The notes under the pieces are model-generated. The model did not search any database. It was not told the origin of the DNA and saw only the letters and a program-made list of their open reading frames with translations. From Nocardioides sp. B-3 (lineage in GTDB: Bacteria > Actinomycetota > Actinomycetes > Propionibacteriales > Nocardioidaceae), in NCBI RefSeq assembly GCF_024703895.1, contig NZ_CP087968.1, forward strand, positions 4,278,001 to 4,342,000: a DNA stretch of 64,000 bases. The letters run 5' to 3'. Made by a program: the position numbers and the translations under genes. How positions within the stretch are numbered: position 1 is the stretch's first letter; each line of letters begins with the position of its first letter. Of the stretch, positions 21,009-31,933 are shown one piece after another.

Positions 21009-22820
21009 CATGTAACCGGCGTTTACCTCGACCACCCGGCCGTTGCAGAGGCTGTTGCTAAATCGCCGGTCCGGGTACGTGACCTCTGAGCGCTGTGCCG
21101 AAATACTGGGGCCATGGCTCGTTCGTATCGTCCGGTTGATCGTGATCAGCAGTTTCTGATGCCTCCCTCGTTGCGTGAGTGGTTGCCGGAGGATCACCCG
21201 GTGTGGTTCGTGTTGGGGGTCGTGGAGGAGCTCGACACAAGCGGTTTCCATGCCCGGCACCCGAAGGTCGGTCCGGGGCGCCGCGCGTTCGATCCGGACC
21301 TGCTGCTGGGAGTGCTGGTCTATGCCTACGCGGTCGGGGAACGTTCCTCGCGACGGATCGAGACGCTGTGCGGTGAGCACGTGGCGTTCCGGGTGTTGTG
21401 CGGGCGCGATGTGCCCGACCATACGGTGATCTCCCGGTTCCGCGCGACCCATGAGGACCGGTTCGCTGAGGTGTTCGCGCAGGTGCTGGTGCTGTGCGGG
21501 CAGGCCGGGATGGGCAGACTCGGCACGGTCGCGATCGATGGCACCAAGATCGCCGCGAACGCCTCGATCTTCGCCAACCGGGCCGAGGACTCACTGCGCG
21601 CTCAGGCCGACCGGATCGCCCGCCAGATCGCCGCCGAGGCTGCCGCGGCCGACGCGGCCGAGGACGAGCTGTACGGCGACAAGCACGGTGATGAGCTGGC
21701 CCCCGAGTTCGCCAACCCGGCCACCCGCGCGGCCGCGATCAAGGCCGCGCTGGCCGAGATCGAGAAGGAGAAGACCAAGCAGGCCGAGGAAGCCGCCGAT
21801 GAGGCCGAGCGACGCGCACAAACCCGGCAGGTCCGGGCCGCGGCCCTGCGTGAGGAACTTGCCGCGGCCGAGCGGGAGGCCGCGGCACGGGTCGCGGCCC
21901 GGGAGGGCGTCCAGGAAGCGGCTCGCACCCACGGCACGCGCCGCCCCAGCGGGCAACGGCCACAGTTGGTGTCATGGAAGGTCCGCCGGCTGCGCGAGCG
22001 GCTGGCAGCCCTTGAGCGTCCGCGCGGCCACCGCGGCTCCCCACCCCCGCAAGAGCATGGGCCGTGCGAGCACCCGGAAGGCGAACTTGACCGACCCGCA
22101 GAGCCGGGTCATGAACACGCGTACGGGCTGGGTGCAGGGCTACAACGCCCAGCTCGCGGTCACCGCCGACCACCTGATCCCGGCGCTGATGCTGACCCGG
22201 GCGCCCACCGACATGGACTGCCTGCAACCGATGATGAACGCAGCCCAGAGCGCCGCGAGGACCATCGCCCACACACGAGCCGACGACGGCGGTGACGATG
22301 AGATCGGGCTGGTCCCGGCCGATGCCGGCTACTGCTCGATGGACAACCTCACCGCCCCCGGACCCAACCGGCTCATCGCCACCGGCAAGGACCGACGACT
22401 CGCCGACGAGGCCGCCGACGACCCGCGGACCGGCCCACCACCGCCCGACGCGAGCCCGCTCGAACGCATGCGGCACCAGATGAAGACACCCGAAGGACTC
22501 GCCGCCTACGCCCACCGCGGCGCAACCGTGGAACCAGTCAACGCACACCTCAAAGACCAGACCGGACTACGCCGCTTCAGCCGCCGAGGACTCGCCGCGG
22601 CCACCAGCGAACTCAACCTCGCCGCCGCAGTCGTGAACCTGCTCAAGCTCCACCGCCACACCACCGCAGCACTGGCCACCTGACGAGATCGGCCGGGCGC
22701 GCGCCCGGCCGACGACCCTCAACACCGCCATCGCCGCCATCCCCACGCGCCGACGTACCGAAATCAAACAGCAACAGCCTCTGCAACGGCCGTTCGGTGC
22801 AGGTCAACGCCGGTTACATG
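21009..22820 (+). mobile_element. IS1182-type insertion sequence
   Basis: The element is bounded by about 51-bp imperfect terminal inverted repeats. The outermost 15 bases, CATGTAACCGGCGTT (21009-21023), are matched exactly by the reverse complement of 22806-22820. The inner 23 bases (21037-21059 and 22770-22792, beginning CGGCCGTTGCAGAGG) are also an exact inverted pair. The total is about 1.8 kb with one transposase gene. It lies between the acyl-CoA synthetase stop and the end of the thioesterase gene, so neither gene is interrupted. No clear target duplication outside the palindromic CATG ends. Confidence 0.8.
21114..22683 (+). CDS. IS1182-family transposase, frameshifted
   Basis: About 520 residues. 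The N terminus MARSYRPVDRDQQFLMPPSL and LREWLPEDHPVWFVLGVVEE is characteristic of IS1182 transposases. The catalytic acidic residues are carried by VAIDGTKIAANAS and later by VPADAGYCSMDN. The alanine- and glutamate-rich middle (about residues 165-280) looks like a coiled coil. One indel near 22020 separates the two halves, after which RANLTDPQ-type sequence (KANLTDPQSRVMNTRTGWVQ) resumes. The C terminus holds the VEPVNAHLKDQTGLRRFSRRG block with the last catalytic Glu. Whether the break is real or a sequence error cannot be decided here. Confidence 0.85.
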
Positions 22821-22851
22821 AGCGGGTACGTCGAAGCGCCGGCCGGCGCCG

Positions 22852-23464
22852 TCAGCTCGGGCGCGGCAGGTGCCCCCGGATGAACAACCCGTCGGCCGAG
22901 ACACAGACCTCTCCGCCGGCGGTGATCGTGCCGACGGTGCGGATCTTGCGGCCGTCGACCGACTCCCCGGCGACCGCTGATGACGAGCTCCTCGAACAGC
23001 GGGGTCGGCCGGTGGTAGCGCAGCGTGAGGGTGCCGGTCATGCCGGACTCCCCGCCCAGTGGTTGGCGACGCCGAGCGTGTGGTCGAGCAGCAGCGCCGA
23101 GATTCCGCCGTGCACGCAGCCGGGCGGGCCCCGGTAGGCCAGCCCGAGAGTGACCCGCGCTGCGATGGAGCCGTCGTCCAGACCGACCGGGTGCAGGGGC
23201 GGGGCGATCGCGTTCTCCGGACCGGTCACCGGGTCGTGGCGCGACACGCCCTCGCCGCCCCACATGTCGACCGGGCGTTGCTGCACGGTCGGCGCGTGGT
23301 CCTCGAGGTGGTCGGCGACGGCGTTGAGCCGGTCGGCGACCTCCGCTCATCTCGGCGGCACTGTTGTCGCCGGCGTGCAGCAGCGTCTCGATGACGCGTC
23401 GCGCAGCGGCGACGGCGGCGTCGACGCCCTTGTTGTTCGGTACGGCGGTGAGCTCGAGCGTCAT
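22852..23464 (-). CDS. PaaI-type acyl-CoA thioesterase, frameshifted
   Basis: About 204 residues. The hot-dog core PPGCVHGGISALLLDHTLGVAN holds the HGG motif of PaaI/4HBT thioesterases, followed by TGTLTLRYHRPTPLFEELV and ITAGGEVCVSADGLFI. Breaks near 23345, 23047 and 22970 are single-base. Its ATG at 23464 overlaps the stop of the MaoC gene once a C-run is shortened by one. The gene ends at 22852, just outside the IS1182 element. It is the last of a four-gene operon with MaoC hydratase, acyl-CoA dehydrogenase and thiolase. It may release CoA from side-chain intermediates. Confidence 0.75.
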
Positions 23465-24308
23465 GGGGGTGACCTCCGCGAAGGCGTGGCTGAGGACGGG
23501 CGCGTCGTCGCGCTCGGGGCAGGTCGCGGCGAGCGTGAGGTGGTTGCCCTCGCGCCATACCGACGTCCGGATCGTCTCCCCCGGGAAGAGCGTGCCGGCA
23601 AAGCGGACGTCGAGGCCGACGAGACGTGCAGGATCTCCGTCGAGGACGCCGTCGACCGGGGGACTTCGCGACGATGCCGTAGGACGCGAGCCCGTGCAGG
23701 ATCGGCCGTTCGAAGCCGACCTGCTGGGCGAACTCCGGGTCGACGTGCAGCGGGTTCAGGTCGCCGTTGAGCCGGTAGAGGAGGGCCCGGTCGGACGCGG
23801 TCGGCGAGTCGAGGACGAAGTCGGGGTCGCGATCGGGCGCGGCCCGGGCCTCCGCCGGACCGGGCGAGCCACCGAACCCGCCCTCGCCACGCGCCCAGAT
23901 CTGCATCCGGCTCGTCCACAACGGACCGTCGTCATCGGCGGCCGAGGTCTCCAGCACCACCACGGCGGCCTTGCCCTTGTCCCAGACCTCGGCGACGTGG
24001 GAGGTGACGGTCGCGGTTCCGCACGCCGGGATGGGGCGGGAAACGGACAGCGCCCGGCCCGAGTGCAGGATCTTGCGCAGGTCGATCTCGATGCCGGGGA
24101 GGTCGAGACCCCGTGCGGGCCGGTCGCCGGCGGACATGCCCTGCCCGGCGACCATCGCGAAGGTCGGCAGCACGCGCAGCCCGCGTTCGTAGGTGGACGA
24201 CAGGTCGGATGCCCCGAGCGACAGCTGGTAGAGCAGCACGTCACGGGTCGTCCAGCTGATCTGGTGGGTCGACGGCTCCGCGGCGCCCACAGCGACGGGA
24301 TCAATCAC
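23461..24308 (-). CDS. MaoC-family enoyl-CoA hydratase (double hot-dog)
   Basis: About 282 residues from a GTG at 24308 that overlaps the acyl-CoA dehydrogenase stop (GTGA). The length and order (N-terminal degenerate hot-dog, C-terminal active hot-dog) match the eukaryotic-like 2-enoyl-CoA hydratase 2 group that includes the mycobacterial cholesterol-cluster protein Rv3538. The active-site motif is LYRLNGDLNPLHVDPEFA (Asp and His of the hydratase 2 motif), followed by RPILHGLASYG. One break near 23660. The stop depends on a C-run at 23465-23469 being one base shorter; as written, the frame fuses with the thioesterase gene. Confidence 0.8.
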
Positions 24309-26336
24309 GCGGGAGTCCCGGGGATGCGCTCGCCGATGATGTTCAGCTGCACGTCGGTGGTGCCGCCGGCGATCGAGAGGCAGCGGCTGTTCAGGAACCA
24401 CCGAGTCGCGCCGCGCTCGTCGGGATCGGAGATCAGGGCGGACGGGCCCTGCCACTCCATGCAGGTCTCCCAGACCTGCTGGATGTTCTCGACACCGACC
24501 AGCTTGGCGATGCTCGACTCGGCGCCGGGCTGCTGACCGGCCGGGGAGCGGATCGTCTGACGGAGTCCGAGCAGGCCGCCCGACTGCGCGTCGCAGAGGA
24601 TCTGCCCGAGCCGGGCCAGCTGCTCGCCGTCGGTCCGGTCGACCGGGCTCAGCAGCTTCTCGCCCGAGCCGATCGCGGAGTCGTGGGACAGCGCGACGCG
24701 CTCGTTGGCGAGCGTCGTGCGAGCGAGCTTCCAGCCGTCACCGGGCTGCGCGATGAGCATGCTGTCCGGGATGAACACGTCGTCGAGGAAGACCTCGTTG
24801 AAGTGCGCGTCGCCGTTCAGCGAGCGCAACGGGCGGATGTCGATCCCGGGGGCCGACATGTCGAGCACGAAGTAGGAGATGCCCTTGTGCTTCGGCACCT
24901 CGGCATCGGTCCCGGCCAGAAGCACCCCGAAGTGCGCCTCGCGGGCGCCGGAGGTCCACACCTTCTGGCCGTTGATCTTCCAGCCGCCGTCGACCTTCTC
25001 CGCGCGCTGCTCAGGCCGGCCGTGGTCGGAGCCGGCACCCGGCTCGCTGAACAGCTGGCACCACACGATCTCGCCGCTGAGACTGGGCGGGATGAAGCGT
25101 TCCTGCTGTACGGCGTTGCCGTGCTCGATCAGGGTCGGCACCACCCAGTTGCCGATGATCATGTCGACCGGCTCGAGGTCAGCAGCCCGGAGCTCCTCCG
25201 CGATCACCAGCTGCGTGACCGCGTCGGCGCCCTTGCCCCACGGTGCGGGCAGGTGCGGTGCGGTGTAGCCGAGCTCGGGCGCGGCGCCCAAGGACGCCAG
25301 CTCGGCCCGGACCCGACGCCGGACCGACTCGGCCTCGGGCGGCAGGTCCACAGCCAGCGTTCGCCGGGAGCCATCGAGGCTGAGCCGAGCGACCCGCTGC
25401 TGCCAGTGGCCGGTCGAGCCGAGCAGCAACCGAAGGGTCTGGGCGCGCCGGAGGTAGAGGCTGGCGTCGTGCTCCCACGTGAAGCCGATGCCGCCGAGAG
25501 TGTTGATGCAGTCCTTCGCGGTGGAGAAGCCTGCCTCGACGGACACGGCGGCCGCCACCGCGGCGGCCGGGGGTGGCTTCGGGGCCGTGCGCCCGGGCGG
25601 CGTCCCATGCGCAGGCGCGCGCCTGTTCGGTGCGGGCCAGCATCCGGGCGCATCGGTGCTTCACGCCCCGGAACTGGCCGATCGGGCGCCCGAACTGCTC
25701 GCGCACCTTGGCATAGTCGGAGGCGGTCATCGTGTTCCAGTCGGCGATCCCGGTCGCCTCGGCGGCGAACAGCACGGCGGCGAGGTCGTACGGCGCCTGC
25801 CGATCGATCTCGAGCAGCACTGACGCGCCGGTGAGCTCGACGTTCGCGAGGCGACGGGTCAGGTCATGGCTCTCGAGCGGGGTGACCGTGACGGCGTCGC
25901 GCTCGGCGAGCACCCACCCGTCGCCGACCGGCAGGACGAAGAAGTCGGCGGTCTGTCCGCCCGGGACCGGGCCTCCCTCGCCGAGGCCGACCGCGCCCGT
26001 CGCCGTACCGTCGACAAGGCCGGGGACGTGGTGGCCGGCGGCGTCGAGCACGGCGCTTGCCAGCACCGTCGGGAGGAACGGTCCGGGCGCCATCGAGCGA
26101 CCGAGCTCCTCGACGACGACGGCGAGCTCGAGGAGCCCGGCGCCGGAGCCGCCGCGCTCCTCGGGCAGGTGCAGGCCGAGGAGGCCCCGGTCGGCGAGCG
26201 CCTGCCAGAACGGCGGCAGCTCCTCGGTCTTGGCGTCGACCGCGTTGCGGATGACAGTGTCAGTGACGTGCCGGGTCGCGAAGGCGCGCACCGAGTCCCG
26301 CAGGTCGAGGTGCTCCCGGTCGAGTCCGAGGGTCAT
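24305..26336 (-). CDS. Double-length acyl-CoA dehydrogenase (FadE34/ChsE3-like), frameshifted
   Basis: About 677 residues, two acyl-CoA dehydrogenase modules in one chain as in FadE34. The first module (MTLGLDREHLDLRDSVRAFA .. FLPTVLASAVLDA) appears degenerate. The second carries the flavin-contacting stretch WCQLFSEPGAGSD, GWKINGQKVWTSGAREAHFG, and the catalytic region near LVGVENIQQVWE..GATRWFLN. It ends LSIAGGTTDVQLNIIGERIP. Breaks lie near 25600 and a compensated pair near 25010-25028. In Mycobacterium FadE34 (ChsE3) dehydrogenates the first side-chain intermediate. Its position between the FadA5-like thiolase and the MaoC hydratase gives a complete beta-oxidation set in one operon. Confidence 0.8.
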
Positions 26337-26338
26337 GC

Positions 26339-27459
26339 TCAGATCCGTTCGATGATCGTGGCAGTCGCGTGCGCGCCACCGGCGCACATCGTGATCAGCG
26401 CGGTGGACTTGTCGGTGCGCTCGAGCTCGTTGACGGCCCGGGTGATCAGGCGGGCGCCGGTCGAGCCGACCGCGTGGCCGAGCGCGATCGCACCACCGTT
26501 GACGTTGACCTTGTCCATGTCGGCATCGTGCACCTGCGCCCAGCTGAGCACGACCGAGGCGAAGGCCTCGTTGATCTCGACGAGGTCGAGGTCGCCCATC
26601 TTCATGCCGGACTGCTCGAGCACGTGCGCGGTGGCGTCGACGGGGCCGTCGAGGTGGAAGTAAGGGTCGGAGCCGACCAGCCCGCTGGCCACGATCCGGG
26701 CGCGCGGCTCGAGCCCTTCGGCGGCGGCGCGTTCGCGGCTCATCAGGAGCACGGCGGCGGCACCGTCGCTGATCTGCGAGGAGTTGCCCGCGGTGTGGAT
26801 GCCGTCGGGGACGACGGCCTTGAGACCGGCCAGCGCCTCGGCGGTGGTGTCGCGCAGGCCCCGGTCGCGGATGACGTCGCCGACCGGGATGATCTGCGAG
26901 TCGAAGCGGCCCTCGGCCCCGGGCGCGGGCGGCGTTCTGCTGCGAGTGGAAGCCGAGCTCGTCGGCCATCTCGCGGGTGATGCCCCGCTTGGTGGCGATG
27001 CGCTCGGCGGCGGTGAACTGGTCGGGCAGGTCGACGGACCAGCTCTCCGGGATCGGCATGCCGCCCGCGGCCAGCGCGAAGCCGAGCGGCACCCGGCTCA
27101 TGGCCTCGACCCCGCAGGCGATGCCGGCCTCGATGGAGCCGCTCGCGATCAGCCCGGCGATGAGGTGCACGGCCTGCTGCGACGAACCGCACGCACAGTC
27201 GATCGACGTGCAGGCGGTCGTGTAGGGCAGACCGGCGTGCAGCCGGGCGTTGCGCGTGACGTTGTTGGACTGCTCGCCGGCCCTGGGTCACGCAGCCGCC
27301 GATGACCTGCTTGACCACGGCGGGATCGAGACCCGACCGGTCCAGCAGGCCCTTCTGGGCGGCCCCGAGCAGCTCGGCCGGGTGCAGGTGGGACAACACG
27401 CCGTTGCGGCGACCCACAGGGGTGCGCGCGGCGTCGACGATGACGGCTTCAGTGTTCAC
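26339..27459 (-). CDS. fadA5: FadA5-like steroid side-chain thiolase, frameshifted
   Basis: 373 residues from a GTG at 27459. The sequence strongly resembles FadA5: the N-terminal catalytic-Cys region SIDCACGSSQQAVHLIAGLI, GIACGVEAMSRV, GNSSQISDGAAAVLLMSRE, the catalytic-His loop GGAIALGHAVGSTGARL and the C-terminal LITMCAGGAHATATIIERI. The enzyme thiolytically shortens 3-ketoacyl-CoA steroid side chains. Breaks near 27285 (CCAGGGCC for CCAGGCC) and 26930 (extra G) are single-base. It heads a four-gene operon and is divergent from a ChsB1-like dehydrogenase with a shared palindrome exactly between the two starts. Confidence 0.82.
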
Positions 27460-27501
27460 GCTCGCAGGCTCGCAAACGCAGCGCCCACCCGGCCGAGGTC
27501 G

Positions 27502-27516
27502 TCCCACTGAGCGGGG
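27502..27516. promoter_or_regulatory. Steroid-operon palindrome, site b
   Basis: The sequence is TCCCACTGAGCGGGG. It lies 42 bases from the thiolase start (27459, minus) and 42 bases from the SDR start (27559, plus), so one site is symmetrically placed for both genes. A CCTAACTT box lies close to the plus-strand ATG. Confidence 0.7.
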
Positions 27517-27558
27517 CTTCTCCCCCGAGGTCGGCAGGACCGCTCCTAACTTCACCCC

Positions 27559-28482
27559 ATGAGCACAACGAACCTTGCCGGCCGGACCGCCATCGTCACC
27601 GGAGCCGGTTCCGGCCTCGGCCGCGCCGAAGCCATCGCCCTCGCGCAGGCCGGAGCCAACGTCGTCGTCAACGACATCGGTGCCGCCGCGGACGCCGTGG
27701 TCGCCGAGATCCGGGCCCTCGGAACGGGGGCCGTCGCCGTCAAGGGCGACGTCGGCAGCTGGGCGCTGGGCGACGAGATGGTCGCTGCCGCCGTCGACTC
27801 CTTCGGCTCGCTCGACATCGTCGTCAACAACGCCGGCGTCCTGCGCGACACGATGATCTTCAACCTCACCGAGCAGGCCCGGGACGACGTGCTCCGGGTC
27901 CACCTCAAGGGGCACGCGTCCCTCTCCCGCGCCGCCGCCGTCCACTGGCGTGCCGCGTCGAAGGCGGCCGGCGGGCCGGTCTACGGCCGGCTGATCAACA
28001 CCTCTTCCGAGGCGTTCCTCTTCGGTGCCGCCGGACAGCCCAACTACTCCGCCGCCAAGGCTGGCATCACCGCCCTCACGCTCTCGGCGTCCCGGGGCCT
28101 GTCGCGCTACGGCGTCACCGCCAACGTCATCTGCCCGCGCGCCCGCACCGAGATGACCGCCCACGTCTTCGCAGAGGACACCCGCACCGACCAGCTCGAC
28201 ATCCTCGCGCCCGAGCGCGTCGGCACCTTCGTGTCCTACCTCGCCTCCCCCGCGTCGGCGGACATCAACGGCCGTGTCTTCGTCGTGTACGGCGACATGG
28301 TGGCGCTGATGGACTCGCCCAAGGTCGAGCAGAAGTTCACCGCCGCGGCCGGCACCTTCTCGCTCGACGAGCTGGACGCCCAGCTGTCGCCGTACTTCAC
28401 CGGCCGTTCGCCGTACCAGAACTATGCGGCGTACAGCGTGGCCGAGCTCGACACGACGGGCATCGAACACATCGCGAGCTGA
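27559..28482 (+). CDS. chsB1: ChsB1/Hsd4A-like 3-hydroxyacyl-CoA dehydrogenase (SDR)
   Basis: 307 residues, intact. The cofactor motif is TGAGSGLGR, the VVNNAGVLRDTMIFN block is typical of the multifunctional-enzyme-type SDRs, and the catalytic set is INTSSEAFLFGAAGQPNYSA with the YSAAK motif. This family includes Rv3502c (ChsB1), which oxidises the 3-hydroxy side-chain CoA of cholesterol. The C-terminal tail of about 50 residues (FTGRSPYQNYAAY..) is longer than in minimal SDRs and matches that group. Divergent from fadA5, with which it would complete the hydratase-dehydrogenase-thiolase cycle. Confidence 0.75.
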   Translation: MSTTNLAGRTAIVTGAGSGLGRAEAIALAQAGANVVVNDIGAAADAVVAEIRALGTGAVAVKGDVGSWALGDEMVAAAVDSFGSLDIVVNNAGVLRDTMIFNLTEQARDDVLRVHLKGHASLSRAAAVHWRAASKAAGGPVYGRLINTSSEAFLFGAAGQPNYSAAKAGITALTLSASRGLSRYGVTANVICPRARTEMTAHVFAEDTRTDQLDILAPERVGTFVSYLASPASADINGRVFVVYGDMVALMDSPKVEQKFTAAAGTFSLDELDAQLSPYFTGRSPYQNYAAYSVAELDTTGIEHIAS

Positions 28483-28501
28483 GCACCGACCCGGTTCGGG
28501 G

Positions 28502-31500
28502 TCACGCGTCCTCGTCGACCCAGCCCGCGGCGACGAACGCCGTGTGCGCGCTCGCGTAGCCGAGCCCGCGGTATGCCTCGAACTCGAGATCGCCGAACTT
28601 CTGGCGCAGCGTGGACGAGCGCGGGAAGTGGGCGTTGACGAGCCCGAAGGACTGGACGTTCGGCGGCAGCACCGACCACCAGTCGGTCTCTTTCGCATCC
28701 TCGGCGGGCGGGCCGGTCCGGACCGCCTTCACCACCACGACGTCGAGTCCGTGGCCTTCGTAGCGGCGCATCCACGGCGGCTGGCCGTCGTACTTGACCC
28801 GGCGGAGGTCGATGTTGAGGTCGGCACGCACCACGGCAATGGCGTCGCCGACCGCAGACCAGTGTCGATCGGGTCGTTGCTGGCATCCGGGACCAGCACC
28901 CGGCCGCCGGTGTTCTGCTCGACGCAGTGCCGCACGCACTCGACGAGGCCGGTGTTGTCGAGGTGTCCACCGTCGCTGACGTAGATCCAGCGGAAGTTGG
29001 CCGACGTGTTCCCGACGCCCTCCAGCGCCACCTGCCAGAGCCCCGGCTTCGCGGTCATCCAGAGGAAGTTGGGCGCTTGAGGAGGGTTCTGCGGTTGGTC
29101 GGTGGTGTGCATCGGGTTGCGCACCCACGCCCCCACGCGTGCGTTGAAGAGTGCGAGGAGGAAGCGGTACGGCGCCATCTGGGCGGCGTAGCGGCCCATG
29201 AGCGGCGAGACGGCGGCGCCGCTGATGGCCACCGAGGCCATGACGGAGACCCGGCCCGGGCCGGCGAAGTTCTCGTACTGCGCCGTGGGCACGCTGAGCC
29301 TGCGTCCCTCCTCACGGTGCACCTCGACCGTGGACTGGCTGAGGACGACCGGGAACCCACCGCGCATCGACGGCGCCTCGTTGGCGGCGCGCGAGTTGAG
29401 GGTTGCGACGACATGCAGCCGCGGGCCCGGGTGCAGCTCCACTGGCGAGGCGGCCGGCGGCCGGAACGCCGAGAACCGGTAGACCGCGCCCGGCGCGAGC
29501 TCCCCGGCGCGACCGCTCCCTGCTGGTGTCTCGTCGTCGACGCCCACCGCGAAGGCGTTGCTGAGACGAGACCGGTAGAAGCCGTGCAAGGACGTCGCGT
29601 TGGCATCGACCGGGGCGCCCGGGATGCAGGCGAACACGGTGAGGCCGACCGTCCAGACCCGGTGCGTGCCGCTCATCCCGACCCGAGAAGCCATAGGTCC
29701 ACACCAGCACCGGGTAGGTGGCGACGAGCACGACGATGAGCAGCGGCAGCCGGGTGAGCAGAACGCGGCGTACTCGGGTCCACCGGCTCGCTGCTGCTGG
29801 TGCGTCAGGACTCGGCCCGACCCGGAGCAGGGCAGCCACGAGTGCGAGCAAGGCACTGATCCCCACCACCTGACCGGGCAGCGAGTCGTCCCCCGCGACG
29901 CTGCTCAACGTCTCGGAGTCGGCGCCGACGATGGTGAGGGTGGCCGGGTCAGCCGTGCGGGTCAGCGTCACCTCCCCGCCGCAGGCGCCGGCGGTGACCT
30001 CCTGCTTGGTGCCGGGGCTCAGCAGTGCGAGCTTGTCGGCGTCCTCGACCGCGGCTGCGAGGTCTGCCTCGAAGGCGCTGGCGCACCGCTCTTCCGTCGC
30101 GAAGCCCGCGGCCGAGATCGTCGCGGCCCCCGGGGTCGTCGGCTCGTTCTCGGTGGCGAGGTGGGTCAGGCCGGACACGGCGGCCGGCAGGCCGCAGGCG
30201 AGGAGCAACCAGCCGAGGCCGCCGACCACCAGCACGGTCCGCCAGCGGGCGGTCATCTCCATCCGCTTCAACGCTCCGCTGTGCACGTTCTGCGCCTCCG
30301 CGACCTCGGCGGGTGCATCGAAGGCCGCCGTCGCCCGCCAGCCGAGCAGCGTGAGCACCGCGACTCCGACCGGGCAGACAACCGGGAGCCCGAGCACGGG
30401 CCACCAGTCCCACCAGCGGTCCCACGTCGGCGCGAGGTCGAGCAGCTCATCGCCGGTGCCGGTCGAGCGGTCTTCGCCCAGCAGTCCGACGGACACAGCG
30501 ACCTGCGAGGCGAGCCGGGCGACGAACCGGAGCACGAGCCCGAGCAGCAGCAAGTGCACGAGGGCACCCATCAGCAGTGAGACCAGTCCGTCGCGCGTGC
30601 GCCGGGTTGGTTCTGAACAGGTAGCGCGTATGACGGCGCAACCGTTCGAGCTCGGGCGATCCGGTGCTGTAGGCGGTGCGCCAGTCGCTCGCCGTGTCGC
30701 GGCGGCTGCCGTCGATGCGGAACGTGCGCCTGAGGGCGAGCGCGGCCGCGACGTAGCTGCCGCCGCTGACTGCGAAGACATGTGGCTCGTGCTTTGCGTC
30801 ATCGACGCGGAGAGCGCCCGCCCTGTCCCGGACGGATTGGTAGCCACCGAGCACGAACGCAGCAGCACGGATCCCGCCACCCGAAGCGCCGATCGCCAAC
30901 AGCCGCGGTCCCTTCTCGGGAATGGGGAGGGCCCCCTTCCGCGATGACGGTGCCGGTGCCGCTGGCTCGTCGGGCTCGGGGGGCGCCGACCTCGGTCGCC
31001 CGGACAGGAGGAGCAGCAGGACCACCCCCTCGAGGAGAACAGCGACGACGGCCACGACGTCCCAGCCCCATTCGCCGCGCGCCGCCACGAAGACCGCCCC
31101 CACGACGGCTGCGACCACCGCCGTACGCAGGACCCACAGCTGACCGAGCGTGGGCCGGTCAGGAGTGTTCATGGCACGGTGCTCGGCCGCGAGCACCGTG
31201 CACACGAGCTGGGTGGCGACCAGCAGGAGGATGAGGCACAGCGAGCTGCGGATCCACACGGCGGGTGAGTCGAGCTCGTTCACGACCGTGATCGCGCCGC
31301 CGGAGTTGAGGACCGCCACCGGGATCAGCAGGCAGGCAGGCCCCACGGCGGCCAGACCAACCCTGTACGCGACGCGCGACTCGCCCTCGGCGGCGGACGA
31401 CCACTTCGGGCCGGACTCGTCGATGTGCTCGATGCGGACCGTCGGCGCCGTCGCCGTCGCCTCGTTGCTCCCAGCGGGGACGCTCTGCTGCGGAGTCTTC

Positions 31501-31517
31501 GAGCCAGAGGAGTCCAT
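28502..31517 (-). CDS. Membrane-embedded patatin-like phospholipase, frameshifted
   Basis: About 1,005 residues. The N terminus has about four hydrophobic segments (VGLAAVGPACLLIPVAVLN, CLILLLVATQLVC and others). The patatin oxyanion loop is GASGGGIRAAAFVLGG and the nucleophile elbow is AVSGGSYVAAALA. The catalytic Asp is in the far C-terminal SDGGHLDNTGLVE. Some 480 residues, including another cluster of membrane helices (LMGALVHLLLLGLVLRFVA, LLLACGLPAAVSG, PLLIVVLVATYPVLVW), separate nucleophile from Asp. Indels near 30610, 29690 and 28865 break the frame. It converges on the ChsB1-like gene. The role is unknown; a lipid acyl hydrolase at the membrane is the family expectation. Confidence 0.72.
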
Positions 31518-31631
31518 GCCGTCCCCCTTCGCCGAGGTGGCCCACCGATGACCACGCTGCGCCCGATGGTGCAGCCGCCGGAGACCGTCACGGGGCTGAC
31601 GCGAGACTTTTCACCAAAAGGGGTGATCGGC

Positions 31632-31886
31632 TCACGGCTTCGGGACGGGGACCTCACTGACGGGGGTGACCGTGCTGGTGCAGCGCGTGAACCCCGGCCA
31701 CAGGAACTTGTGGACCGCATCCACGTCGTCGGCCTCGACGACCGGGAACAGCGTGTGCTGGGCGTTGGCGCCGTACCGACCGATCAGCGTGACGCCGTCG
31801 ACGCTCGCGTCGAAGAGCGAGTTGGAGCCGCCCTCGTCGCGTGGGCAGAGCTCGGGGCTGTGGACCTGCGTGATGTGGAAGAGCAT
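31632..31886 (-). CDS. Small protein of unknown function
   Basis: About 84 residues from the ATG at 31886 (MLFHITQVHSPELCPRDEGG). A single small domain, with ADDVDAVHKFLWPGF near the C terminus, suggests a ferredoxin-like alpha/beta fold of the type seen in dimeric Dabb/YciI proteins. This is a loose impression. It follows the SRPBCC gene by 47 bases and may be the last gene of the kstR operon. A longer start upstream at 31937 is less likely because it overlaps the previous stop. Not recognised with confidence. Confidence 0.5.
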   Translation of the reverse strand: MLFHITQVHSPELCPRDEGGSNSLFDASVDGVTLIGRYGANAQHTLFPVVEADDVDAVHKFLWPGFTRCTSTVTPVSEVPVPKP

Positions 31887-31933
31887 CGCCTCACCATCCA
31901 CCCGAGCCGCACGCGCGAGGGCTGGACGAGCCG

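Noticed and set aside
23461..24308. A natural MaoC-thioesterase fusion protein
   Set aside because: As written the frames join, but shortening the C5 run at 23465-23469 by one restores a TGA overlapping the thioesterase ATG, the same coupling seen throughout this operon.
27460..27558. Canonical mycobacterial KstR operator in the fadA5/chsB1 gap
   Set aside because: No AAC-N2-GTT palindrome is present here or at the other steroid promoters I read; only the CCNCT-type palindrome is.
28483..28501. Terminator between chsB1 and the patatin-like gene
   Set aside because: GACCC and GGGTC can pair, but the stem is only five bases and there is no T-run on either strand.
31600..31630. Terminator downstream of the small protein at 31632
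   Set aside because: A short TCACC/GGTGA stem is visible, but the pairing is too weak to call.
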